Shown: in pieces, positions 26,763-34,681 of the stretch
How positions within the stretch are numbered: position 1 is the first letter of the stretch
Layout of the letters: each line of letters begins with the position of its first letter
Assembly (NCBI GenBank): GCA_965214305.1
Contig: OZ243949.1
Coordinates: 992,001-1,056,000 of the forward strand
DNA from: Azophilus sp965214305
Lineage (GTDB): Bacteria; Pseudomonadota; Gammaproteobacteria; Pseudomonadales; Azotimanducaceae
DNA length: 64,000 nucleotides
Reading direction: 5' to 3'
Translations under genes and position numbers: made by a program
The notes under the pieces: model-generated
Database searches by the model: none
What the model was told of the DNA's origin: nothing
What the model saw: the letters and a program-made list of their open reading frames with translations, nothing else

Positions 26763-26890
26763 CTCGGTAGCGAGTGGGCCTGTGGGGTTTCCCTTGCCGC
26801 GCTGGGCACCCACTTCCTGCTTATGCGATAGGGTATGAGACGAGCTTAACGGCGCGGCAAGGGAAACCCCACAGGCCCACTCTTTCCCAA
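26763..26890. repeat. Repeat family C hairpin element, copy 1
   Basis: Inverted arms of about 30 or more bases (left includes GAGTGGGCCTGTGGGGTTTC, right its complement) surround a ~50-base loop. The intergenic region 26668-27089 holds this element and a family E arm near 26920; I see no gene in it. A near-identical copy is at 35768-35898. Confidence 0.9.
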
Positions 26891-27089
26891 GCATCGGGTT
26901 CTGTTGCCCGTATCGGCGAACCCCGGGAAAGTTGGTGAAATAGGCGGGCTACTGCTTTGGTGGGATCAATCCCGGCACCGCGGGGTGGGCTTTTGCAATT
27001 TGAGCTTGTGTTGCAACCGATGAACTGGTTATGTGGCGGGCATGGACAAGTTACCAAAAACAGCCACAAACTTAGCCAATGAGGAGCTC

Positions 27090-27701
27090 ATGGCACACCG
27101 CTTCCGGGGTTTTCTGCCGGTGGCAATCGATATCGAAACAAGCGGCTTCGATGCCGAGCGGCACGCGATTCTTGAGTTATCCGCAGTGTTGTTCGCTTTT
27201 CATAATCAGGAACTCCATATCGAGCAACGGCGCAGCTGGGCCGTGCGGCCTTTCGCAACGGCCGCCATAGAGCAGGAATCGCTGCAAGTAACCGGCATTG
27301 ACCTCGACGACCACGAGCGCGGGGCAATCGGTGAGAAGGACGCGATTACGGCACTGTTCAAGCTGGTACGCAAGGAGGTCAAGCGCCACGGTTGCCAGCG
27401 CGCCGTTCTGCTTGGCCACAATGCCGCCTTTGATGCCGGATTTCTGCACAGCGCCGTGCAGCGCACCGGCATGAAGCGCGACCCTTTCCATCCCTTTACC
27501 ACCTTGGATACCGCCTCGCTCGCGGCCGTGTCTTTCGGCCACACCGTGTTGAGCGAAGCCTGCGCGCGCGCCGGCATACCCTATGAAAAGGACAAGGCGC
27601 ACAGCGCCCTCTACGATGCCGAACGCTGCGCCCTGCTATTCTGCAGAATTGTCAATGATTGGCATAAGGCGTCGCCCGGGCTGCTGCAACTCAAGCGTTG
27701 A
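27090..27701 (+). CDS. rnt: Ribonuclease T
   Basis: DEDD-family 3'-5' exoribonuclease that trims tRNA and other stable RNA ends. Exonuclease motifs: AIDIETSGFD (Asp-Glu), GHNAAFDAGF and HSALYDAERC. The ATG at 27090 was chosen because GAGGAG lies six bases upstream and MAHRFRGFLPVAIDIE aligns with the family start; the frame is open back to 27033. 203 residues. The convergent neighbour grxD is a frequent partner in gammaproteobacteria. Confidence 0.93.
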   Translation: MAHRFRGFLPVAIDIETSGFDAERHAILELSAVLFAFHNQELHIEQRRSWAVRPFATAAIEQESLQVTGIDLDDHERGAIGEKDAITALFKLVRKEVKRHGCQRAVLLGHNAAFDAGFLHSAVQRTGMKRDPFHPFTTLDTASLAAVSFGHTVLSEACARAGIPYEKDKAHSALYDAERCALLFCRIVNDWHKASPGLLQLKR

Positions 27702-27754
27702 TTGGCCCGACCCAGGATTAAGCCGGGCTGGCAACTGATGATGCGCCGCTCTGC

Positions 27755-28087
27755 TCAGGCTGCGGCAGCTTCCTGGACAAGGGGTTTGAGTTCCCCCGAC
27801 TCAAACATCTCGGTGATGATGTCGCAGCCGCCGATTAATTCGCCTTGGACATAAAGTTGCGGAAAGGTGGGCCAATTGGCATAGCGCGGCAGGGTGGCGC
27901 GAATCTCCGGGTTAGCCAAGATATCCACATAGGCGAAACGTTCACCGCACGCCATCAGGCACTGCACCGTTTGCGCCGAGAAACCGCACTGAGGCGCCTG
28001 GGGGGAGCCTTTCATGTAGAGAATGATCGGGTTGGCCTCAATCTGTTCCTTGATGGTTTCGATGACCGGTTCGTTGTTTTCCGCCAT
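27755..28087 (-). CDS. grxD: Monothiol glutaredoxin (Grx4/GrxD type)
   Basis: 110-residue glutaredoxin that binds and transfers [2Fe-2S] clusters. Signature active site CGFS in PQCGFSAQTVQCL, glutathione-binding WPTFPQLYVQGELIGGCDI. The ATG at 28087 gives MAENNEPVIETIKEQI. Convergent with rnt. Confidence 0.95.
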   Translation of the reverse strand: MAENNEPVIETIKEQIEANPIILYMKGSPQAPQCGFSAQTVQCLMACGERFAYVDILANPEIRATLPRYANWPTFPQLYVQGELIGGCDIITEMFESGELKPLVQEAAAA

Positions 28088-28217
28088 GATCTTGGCCTCT
28101 GCCTTGGAAACGAGCATTGTACTCCAAGGCACCGGCCCCGTGGCCAAAATCGTTGGACGATTGCGCGGCCCGCCGGCACCGGGGCACCATCGCCGATTAG
28201 AACGGGAGCAGATTGGA

Positions 28218-29360
28218 TTGAATACTAACCCAACAGCCAATGCGAAATTCGACACCGAGATCGACCGGAGCGGCACATACAGCGCCAAATGGGAACGCTA
28301 CCGCGGGCGCGATGTGCTGCCGTTCTGGGTGGCCGATATGGATTTGCAAACGCCGCGCTTCATTCTCGACGCCCTGCACAACCGTATTGATCACGGCATT
28401 ATCGGCTATACCCATACGCCGCCAACCCTGGTGGAGGCACTGCAAGCCTGGCTGGCGCGCCACTACGGATGGCAAGTGCCTGCCGACTGGCTCGTCTGGA
28501 TACCCGGCGTCGTGACCGGCTTGAACCTGAGCGCCCTGGCGGTGGGGGGCACCGGCGACTCAGTGCTGATCCCCAAACCCGTGTATTACCCCTTTCTCTG
28601 GGTGCCCGGCAACACGGAACGCCGGGGGGTCGAGGTGCCCCTAATCCGCTCGGGCAAACGCTGGGTGATGGATTTCGATGCGCTCAACGCCGCCGTGCGC
28701 CCCGATACCCGCCTCCTGATGCTTTGTAATCCGCAGAATCCAACGGGCCGCATCTACACCAGGGGCGAACTACTCGAACTGGCCGAACTCGCCGAGCGGC
28801 ACAACCTCATCATCTGTTCGGATGAAATCCATTGCGGCCTGCTACTTGAAGAAGAGGCCCGGCATTTGCCCATCGCCAGCCTCGACAGCGCTATCGCCGC
28901 ACGCACCATCAGCCTTTTCGCGGCCACCAAAACCTACAACATGCCCGGCCTGTCCTGCGCCGTTGCCGTCATTCCCGATGCCGACCTGCGCGTCCGCTTC
29001 AAAACAGCCCAAGGCGGCCTCGTACCCGGCATTGGACCATTGGCCTTCGCCGCTTCGGAAGCCGCCTTCAACGACCAAAGCGATTGGCTGGCGAGTTTGC
29101 TGAGCTACCTGCGCGGCAATCATCGCCGCGTGGCAGAGGTTGTAGGCGAGCGCATGACCCCCGTGGAGGGAACCTATCTGGCTTGGATTGATGTGCGCGA
29201 CCTGGGCTTAAAGGACCCCGGTGCCTATTTCGAAGACTTCGGGCTAGGGCTTTCTGACGGCGCAACCTTCGGCGGGCCGGGTTTTGTTCGTCTTAATTTT
29301 GCCTGCCCCCGCTCGCTGCTCGAACGCGGCCTTGAGCGGTATCGGCGGGCGATGTCATGA
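28218..29360 (+). CDS. PatB/MalY-type PLP aminotransferase-lyase (putative C-S lyase)
   Basis: 380-residue fold-type I PLP enzyme of the MalY/PatB subgroup, usually cystathionine beta-lyase activity. Diagnostic sequences are LPFWVADMDLQTP near residue 35, CNPQNPTGRIYT, ICSDEIHCGLL, FAATKTYNMPGLSCAV with the PLP-binding Lys, and FVRLNFACPRSLLERGL. The start is TTG at 28218, eight bases downstream of GGGAGC; no ATG fits. It is divergent from grxD with about 130 bases between them. Substrate is inferred from family only. Confidence 0.85.
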   Translation: MNTNPTANAKFDTEIDRSGTYSAKWERYRGRDVLPFWVADMDLQTPRFILDALHNRIDHGIIGYTHTPPTLVEALQAWLARHYGWQVPADWLVWIPGVVTGLNLSALAVGGTGDSVLIPKPVYYPFLWVPGNTERRGVEVPLIRSGKRWVMDFDALNAAVRPDTRLLMLCNPQNPTGRIYTRGELLELAELAERHNLIICSDEIHCGLLLEEEARHLPIASLDSAIAARTISLFAATKTYNMPGLSCAVAVIPDADLRVRFKTAQGGLVPGIGPLAFAASEAAFNDQSDWLASLLSYLRGNHRRVAEVVGERMTPVEGTYLAWIDVRDLGLKDPGAYFEDFGLGLSDGATFGGPGFVRLNFACPRSLLERGLERYRRAMS

Positions 29361-29414
29361 ATGCAAAGGGCGGCCGAAGTCGCCCCTTCCGTGTTTCGTC
29401 AGCGCTACTTCGGG

Positions 29415-29581
29415 CTAGGAGCCTGGGCCGCAGGAATTCACGGCTGCAAATCCGTTTCCGCTCGCCCCTTTGAACGTTCGATTTCGTCAAATATGGCTCG
29501 ATATTCTCCTCAATCGCCCACTCAAAGGGACGGCGGCATCGAATTTTCGCTTTCGCGACTTCCTACGGCGCAGGCTCCTGG
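29415..29581. mobile_element. Repeat family A element, copy A2 (~167 bp)
   Basis: Starts CTAGGAGCCTGGGCCGCAGG and ends GACTTCCTACGGCGCAGGCT followed by CCTG. The interior matches copy A4 (52640-52806) with only scattered differences. No open frame. The rest of the gap 29361-29901 holds about 250 bases (29582-29858) with no recognisable gene, then a hairpin terminator. Confidence 0.85.
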
Positions 29582-29858
29582 GGGCTAGTATCAAAGGTGA
29601 AGTCGCACCAGGCGGCATAGGGCGGTCGCCATATCAGCTCGTCTACCGGCGTCTAGGCACCACGGAATATTGGCAAGTCAATCAGCCAAAAAAGTACCTC
29701 AACGCGACCGTTCGATTGCTGAATCTCAGCGCCCCTCGAAAACCGCGGCGCAGCCAAACCGCAACGAATTTGGGGAGCCCGGCTGCGGCCCTCTAACCAT
29801 TGAATTGCCTCCATCCCTAAAGTAGGATTTTGCCTTTACCGTTTCCTTTTCTCATCCG

Positions 29859-29881
29859 AGGCAGCACCGCTGCCTTTTTTG
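29859..29881 (+). terminator. Hairpin plus T-run just upstream of argD
   Basis: A 7-bp stem AGGCAGC/GCTGCCT with an ACC loop is followed directly by TTTTTTG, a standard intrinsic terminator. It ends about 10 bases before the argD ribosome-binding site (AAGGAGG). It could be an attenuator in the argD leader or the end of an unidentified short RNA. Confidence 0.8.
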
Positions 29882-29901
29882 TTTTGCGGAGAAGGAGGAC
29901 C

Positions 29902-31071
29902 ATGACCAGCCTGATGAACACCTATGCTCGCTTGCCAGTGGCATTTGTCAGCGGCAGCGGTGCCCATGTGGAAGATACCGAGGGAAACCGTTACCTGGAC
30001 GCGCTCACCGGGTTGGCCGTCTGCGGGCTTGGGCACGCGCATCCGGCGGTGGCGGCGGCGGTTGCAAACCAAGCGCAAACCTTGGTGCATACCTCCAACC
30101 TTTACGAAATTCCGAGCCAAGCGAGACTCGCGGAGCGCCTCACGGCACTTTCCGGCATGGCAAAGGTGTTCTTCGGCAACTCCGGTGCCGAAGCGAACGA
30201 AGCGGCACTCAAAATCGCCCGCCTCCACGGCCAAAAGCAGGGCATCAAACGCCCAACCGTTATCGTCACCGATCAGAGTTTCCACGGCCGCACCATGGCC
30301 ACCCTAACCGCCACGGGCAACCGTAAGGTGCAGGCTGGCTTCGAACCGCTGCTCAACGGCTTTGCGCGGGCACCCTACAATGATTTAGCCGCGGTCGAAC
30401 AAATCGCGGCAAACAACTCCGAGGTTGCCGCGATGCTGGTGGAGCCAATACAGGGCGAAAGCGGCATCAATATTCCCGATGCCGGCTACCTTGATGGATT
30501 GCGCGCCATTTGCGATGCGAATGGCTGGCTGCTCATGCTCGACGAGGTACAAACGGGCAATGGCCGCACCGGCAAGTACTTCGCCTACCAACATGGCAAT
30601 AGTCTGCCGGATCTGGTCACCACGGCCAAAGGTCTCGGCAACGGCATCCCGATCGGCGTTTGCCTGGCGCGGGGAGCGGCCGCCGAGCTCTTCCAACCCG
30701 GCCATCACGGCTCGACCTTTGGCGGCAATCTCATCGCCTGCGCCGCCGCCCACGCCGTGCTCGATACCATAGAGAACGACAATCTGCTGGAGAGGGCCGC
30801 GCTGCTTGGCGAACGCATTGTCAATGGCCTCAAACGGGCGCTGCAAGGCAACAATCAAATCAAGGAAGTTCGCGGCAAGGGTCTGATGATCGCCGTGGAA
30901 CTGAACGAACCCACTCCGGGGCTGGTGGACGCAGGCTTGGCGCAGGGCATTCTGATCAATGCGATTGGCGATACCATTGTGCGGCTGCTGCCGCCGCTGA
31001 CGCTGAGCGACGCAGAGGCCGATGCGGTGGTTGCCAAGGTTGTCGCTGTCATTGCGGGGCAAACGGCCTAA
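29902..31071 (+). CDS. argD: Acetylornithine (succinyldiaminopimelate) aminotransferase
   Basis: PLP class-III aminotransferase that makes N-acetylornithine; the family can also serve lysine synthesis. 389 residues. Motifs: ALTGLAVCGLGHAHPAV, FFGNSGAEANEAALKIAR, SFHGRTMATLTATG, LMLDEVQTGNGRTG and TTAKGLGNGIPIG with the PLP Lys. A perfect AAGGAGG precedes the ATG at 29902. The stop overlaps the argF start by one base. Confidence 0.95.
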   Translation: MTSLMNTYARLPVAFVSGSGAHVEDTEGNRYLDALTGLAVCGLGHAHPAVAAAVANQAQTLVHTSNLYEIPSQARLAERLTALSGMAKVFFGNSGAEANEAALKIARLHGQKQGIKRPTVIVTDQSFHGRTMATLTATGNRKVQAGFEPLLNGFARAPYNDLAAVEQIAANNSEVAAMLVEPIQGESGINIPDAGYLDGLRAICDANGWLLMLDEVQTGNGRTGKYFAYQHGNSLPDLVTTAKGLGNGIPIGVCLARGAAAELFQPGHHGSTFGGNLIACAAAHAVLDTIENDNLLERAALLGERIVNGLKRALQGNNQIKEVRGKGLMIAVELNEPTPGLVDAGLAQGILINAIGDTIVRLLPPLTLSDAEADAVVAKVVAVIAGQTA

Positions 31072-32039
31072 TGCAATCCAACGGTAAACATAAAACGCAC
31101 CCAAAGATTCTAGGCAATATCTGTGCAGCCCCGCCGAAGCGGGACTTTCTTTCGCTACTCGATTGCTCGCCCGCCGAACTGCGCGGGCTGCTCGTACGCA
31201 GCGGCGAGCTGAAGCGCAGCCTGGCGGCGGGTGAGCTTTATCGGCCGCTGGTCGGGCGCACCGCCGCGCTCATGCTGCTGCTCAGCAGCACCCGCACCCG
31301 CGTGGCGTTCGAGGTCGGCATGAACCAATTGGGCGGCCAGGCATTCTTTCTGGGCACAGCCGATGCGCAGTTCGGGCGCGGCGAGCCGATTGGCGACACC
31401 GCCAAGGTGCTCTCGGAGATGGTGGATATCGCCATTATCCGCACCCGTGACCACGCCGATGTTGAAGCCTTCGCACAAGCGGCCAGCATTCCGGTCATCA
31501 ACGCCATGACCGAGCGATATCACCCTTGCCAATTGTTGGCGGACATGCAGACCTTCGAGGAACTGCGCGGATCAATAACGGATAACGATCGGCGCGTGGC
31601 GTTCATCGGCGATGGCTACAACATGTGTCAGTCGTACATCAACGCGGCCCATCTGTACGGCTTTCAACTCAATATTGCCTGCCCGCCCGGCTATGAGCCC
31701 GATGCCGAACTATTGGCGAACGGCAAAAACGCTACCTTGGTCGAGTCCGCGCGCGAGGCGGTGGAAAACGCCGACCTGGTGGTAACCGATGTTTGGTCTT
31801 CCATGGGTCAGGACGCGGAGCGCGAAGAACGACGTGCCGCCTTCGCGCCCTATCAAGTCAACGAGGCGCTCCTAGACCACGCCAAACCGGAGGTTTTGTT
31901 CCTCCATTGCCTACCCGCTCACCGGGGCGAGGAGGTCAACGAAACGGTTATCGATGACCGCCGCAGCGGTGTTTGGATAGCGGCCGGCAACCGTTTGCAC
32001 AGCCAGAAAGCCTTGCTGGAGTTTTTACTGGTCAAGTAA
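31071..32039 (+). CDS. argF: Ornithine carbamoyltransferase
   Basis: Forms citrulline from ornithine and carbamoyl phosphate. 322 residues; the first ~20 are extra compared with many OTCases. The carbamoyl-phosphate loop is SSTRTRVAFEVGMNQLGG, then ERYHPCQLLADMQTF, and the ornithine-binding HCLPAHRGEEV. It is translationally coupled to argD (TAATG). Confidence 0.96.
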   Translation: MQSNGKHKTHPKILGNICAAPPKRDFLSLLDCSPAELRGLLVRSGELKRSLAAGELYRPLVGRTAALMLLLSSTRTRVAFEVGMNQLGGQAFFLGTADAQFGRGEPIGDTAKVLSEMVDIAIIRTRDHADVEAFAQAASIPVINAMTERYHPCQLLADMQTFEELRGSITDNDRRVAFIGDGYNMCQSYINAAHLYGFQLNIACPPGYEPDAELLANGKNATLVESAREAVENADLVVTDVWSSMGQDAEREERRAAFAPYQVNEALLDHAKPEVLFLHCLPAHRGEEVNETVIDDRRSGVWIAAGNRLHSQKALLEFLLVK

Positions 32040-32427
32040 CGGGTTTTATGACCGGTTCCCGCCACGCTCGCAACACATGGCTCAGCAGCTTGCCGGACGC
32101 AAACAGAAAATCGCCGCGCACCGGGCGACGGGCCAGTATTTCCGGGAGCCAGATGCGGTCGTCCTCCCACATTTCCGCATAGGGAATGGCGTCGATGGGC
32201 ACCCAGAACGGTTTTGCCTCGTCGGTTTCCACCGGCGTGCCCCGATAGTCGTCGGCAACGAAAACGTAGCCGAACCATTGCGTATGCAGCGAGGTGGTCA
32301 AGGGCATGCGTCGCCGCTGAAACAGGCGGCGCGCAAAGAGACCGAGCGGCCCTTCCGTGGCAATGTGGCAGGCATCGGGCCGCTCGCGCTCCAGCATCAG
32401 CTTTTTCGCCCGCGCCCGGTGGTGCAT
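32032..32427 (-). pseudogene. C-terminal half of a Nudix hydrolase, Nudix box missing
   Basis: The 131-residue frame ends with a segment typical of MutT-like 8-oxo-dGTP diphosphatases: QWFGYVFVADDYRGTPVETD, PFWVPIDAIPYAEMWEDDRI and WLPEILARRPVRGDFLF. The N-terminal half (MHHRARAKKLMLERERPD onward) shows no GX5EX7REXXEEXG Nudix box and nothing I recognise. It therefore looks like a remnant. It sits directly downstream of the dUTPase gene and runs a few bases into the argF stop region. Confidence 0.5.
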
Positions 32428-32429
32428 CG

Positions 32430-33167
32430 CTAGCCGGGATACCGGGCCTTCAGTTGACGATACAAATCCGCCACCGCCGTTGCCGGGTTCTCCAGGCTAC
32501 CGAGCAACTCAACGAGATGCTCGTTGTCCTCCCGGCCCGCCCAGATCTTGACGTAGGCACCAGCCTTATAACCGTGATCTTGACGGAACCGATTCAGTAC
32601 ATTCTTGCCCACATAGAGGCGAAACAGCTCCTCGTAGGACAGCGGCAGCACCGCCATCACCCGGGCGAATTGCGGTAACGCAAAGGCTTTCGCGGCCAAG
32701 GTGGCACACGCCAAGTCCTCTATCGCCAGGCGCACGGCCTCCGCGTGCCGGGCTGGCCCGGATGGCTCGCCAACTTCCCGCCGCGCGCGCCCACGCATCC
32801 GGTAAGCCTGGCCCGGCTCCCGCTGGCTGTCTTGACGCTCTTGCGGCGAAAGTTGGCGAGCCATGCGGGCCGGGGCCGGCTCGGCATCGATGGCCAATAG
32901 CTCGACGATCTCCTCACGCAAAGCCCCCGACCGCAGTAGATCGCTCATACCGAAATGCCAGATATCCACCAATTCCAGCTTCACCTGCCACAGATCCGGC
33001 TGCTGGCGCTTCCACCATTTCCAGCCAAAGTGTTCCAGCATTTCCGCGCATTCGACCCAAACGGCCCGATAGTATTCAGCACCACTGTTGCGCCAATCGG
33101 GATGCACCTGCTCGTTGTGCTCATCCTGCATGGTTGCCATGGCGCGCAGCATGGCCGCCTTGTTCAT
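32430..33167 (-). CDS. Dimeric (all-alpha) dUTP diphosphatase with an in-frame insertion
   Basis: Hydrolyses dUTP to dUMP; all-alpha NTP-pyrophosphohydrolase superfamily. Motifs: WVECAEMLEHFGWKWWK, VKLELVDIWHFGMSDLL and YVGKNVLNRFRQDHGYK...GREDNEHLVELL. Residues about 99-138 (ARMARQLSPQERQDSQREPG and onward) are polar and foreign to the family. Their DNA is exactly the 117-bp palindrome at 32755-32871, so the gene appears interrupted in frame but still open. It would act downstream of Dcd. Confidence 0.85.
   Translation of the reverse strand: MNKAAMLRAMATMQDEHNEQVHPDWRNSGAEYYRAVWVECAEMLEHFGWKWWKRQQPDLWQVKLELVDIWHFGMSDLLRSGALREEIVELLAIDAEPAPARMARQLSPQERQDSQREPGQAYRMRGRARREVGEPSGPARHAEAVRLAIEDLACATLAAKAFALPQFARVMAVLPLSYEELFRLYVGKNVLNRFRQDHGYKAGAYVKIWAGREDNEHLVELLGSLENPATAVADLYRQLKARYPG
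32755..32871. repeat. Repeat family E palindromic element inside the dUTPase gene
   Basis: 117 bp (39 codons). Left arm 32755-32784 contains ATGGCTCGCCAACTTCCC; right arm 32843-32871 contains GAAAGTTGGCGAGCCAT; about 28 of 30 positions pair. The length keeps the reading frame. Single arms with GGAAGTTGGCGAG or close variants recur near 25425, 26925, 35925, 46812, 51150 and 54155. Confidence 0.85.
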
Positions 33168-33304
33168 ACCTCTGTGCCGCCTCCGCGGTGGTCAGCCGAA
33201 AAATCGGTATTTTGATGCGATTCGGGCATCGTCGCACCCGGTTGGAAATATCGCAATGAAACGCCGTTCCGCTACACTGTCGCTTTGCATTTTGGAGTTG
33301 CCCA

Positions 33305-34570
33305 ATGGATCTCTGCTACGGTGCCGAGTACGAGCAGTTTCGCGGCCAGGTTCGCGATTTTCTCAAAACCCAGGGCACAGGGGCACCGTGCGGCACCAAT
33401 CCAACGCCCGAGTCGGTTGTTGACTGGCAAAAGCGGCTGATCGACAACGGCTATGCCGCCCGCACCATTCCGACGGAGTACGGCGGCTACGGCGCAGAAC
33501 CCGACATCTTAAGCGCACGCATCATCGCCGAAGAATTTGCCGCCGCCATGATCAACCCCGGTGCCGGTGGCGTCGGTATTTCGATGTTGGTGCCGACGTT
33601 GCTGGAGATGGGTAACGAGGAACAGAAACGCCGCTTTATTCCGCCCACCATCCGCGCTGAGATGATCTGGTGCCAAGGCTATTCCGAACCGGGTGCCGGC
33701 AGCGATTTGGCCAGCCTACGCACAAACGCGGAACTCGACGGCGACCATTGGGTGGTTAACGGCCAGAAGATCTGGACATCGCTCGCGCACAAGGCGCATT
33801 GGATGTTCTGCCTGGTGCGCACCGAGCCGGATGCGCCCAAACACCAGGGCATCTCCTTCCTGCTCTTGCGCATGGACAGCCCCGGCATCGAGGTTCGGCC
33901 CCTCGTGGACATGACCGGCGCGGCCAACTTCAACGAGGTTTTCTTCACCGATGTGCGCGTGCCCAAACAGCAGATGGTGGGTGCCCGAGGCCAAGGCTGG
34001 CGAGTGGCAAACACCGTACTCGGGCATGAACGCGACTCGCTGGGCGACCCCGACATCACGCTGTCAAGGTTATACGCACTGTTCGATTTAATGAAACAGG
34101 AAACCATCAACGGCCGCCCGCTGATCGAGAACGCCGCCTACCGCGACCGCCTGATGCGCTTACAGGGGCGCGTCATGGCCATGCGTTTCAACGATCTGCG
34201 CCTGCTATCGGCGAAGCTGAACAAGCGCAGCGCGCCCCTCGCGCGCATGATTTGCAAACTGCAAGGCACGGAACTGCGCCACGAATTGGAACAGTTGGGT
34301 ATTGATGCCATGGGTGAACTCGGCCTAGCCTACGGCGATAGCCCCCTCATCCGCGACGGCGGCAGTTGGCAGAACCACTATATGTATTTCCTGGGGCTCA
34401 TCATCGGCGGTGGCACCTCCCAAATCCAGAAAAACATCATCGGTGAACGGGGTCTGGGATTGCCGCGGGAGCCCAAGGTGCCAGCTCGTGCTCCATCAGA
34501 CGGATCATTGCGATCAGCGCGTCCACAAGTACACAGATGCGTGGCCCAGAGCCGCGTTGGGCAGGCTTGA
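33305..34570 (+). CDS. Acyl-CoA dehydrogenase, pair 1 large subunit
   Basis: FAD flavoenzyme that oxidises an acyl-CoA to the 2-enoyl-CoA. The 421 residues include CQGYSEPGAGSDLASLRTNA, WVVNGQKIWTSLAHKAHWMF, GTSQIQKNIIGERGLGLPRE and a normal three-domain layout. After the usual end (GLPREPK) the frame runs 30 residues into repeat F, which supplies its stop. The second dehydrogenase starts 112 bases later; such pairs often form alpha2beta2 enzymes (steroid/side-chain type). Substrate unknown. Confidence 0.9.
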   Translation: MDLCYGAEYEQFRGQVRDFLKTQGTGAPCGTNPTPESVVDWQKRLIDNGYAARTIPTEYGGYGAEPDILSARIIAEEFAAAMINPGAGGVGISMLVPTLLEMGNEEQKRRFIPPTIRAEMIWCQGYSEPGAGSDLASLRTNAELDGDHWVVNGQKIWTSLAHKAHWMFCLVRTEPDAPKHQGISFLLLRMDSPGIEVRPLVDMTGAANFNEVFFTDVRVPKQQMVGARGQGWRVANTVLGHERDSLGDPDITLSRLYALFDLMKQETINGRPLIENAAYRDRLMRLQGRVMAMRFNDLRLLSAKLNKRSAPLARMICKLQGTELRHELEQLGIDAMGELGLAYGDSPLIRDGGSWQNHYMYFLGLIIGGGTSQIQKNIIGERGLGLPREPKVPARAPSDGSLRSARPQVHRCVAQSRVGQA

Positions 34571-34656
34571 AGTGGTGCGCCCACGCCCTTGCGAGCGCAC
34601 CTTGCCCGGAGCGCTGCCACCACTGAACCGCAATGATCCGTCTGATGGAGCACGAG
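34485..34656. mobile_element. Repeat family F: 172-bp element with perfect 28-bp terminal inverted repeats
   Basis: Left end 34485-34512 (CTCGTGCTCCATCAGACGGA...) and right end 34629-34656 are exact reverse complements. The interior shows weaker symmetry and no open frame of its own. It covers the 3' end of the first acyl-CoA dehydrogenase gene and the gap before the second. A partial trace (TGATCTGATGGAGC) lies at 40306-40319. Confidence 0.9.
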
Positions 34657-34681
34657 TAGCCGGTAGTAGATAGGATTAATC

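Noticed and set aside
26763..26890. Simple intrinsic terminator for argG or rnt
   Set aside because: The hairpin lacks a T-run and has a 50-base loop; the near-identical copy at 35768-35898 shows it is a dispersed element.
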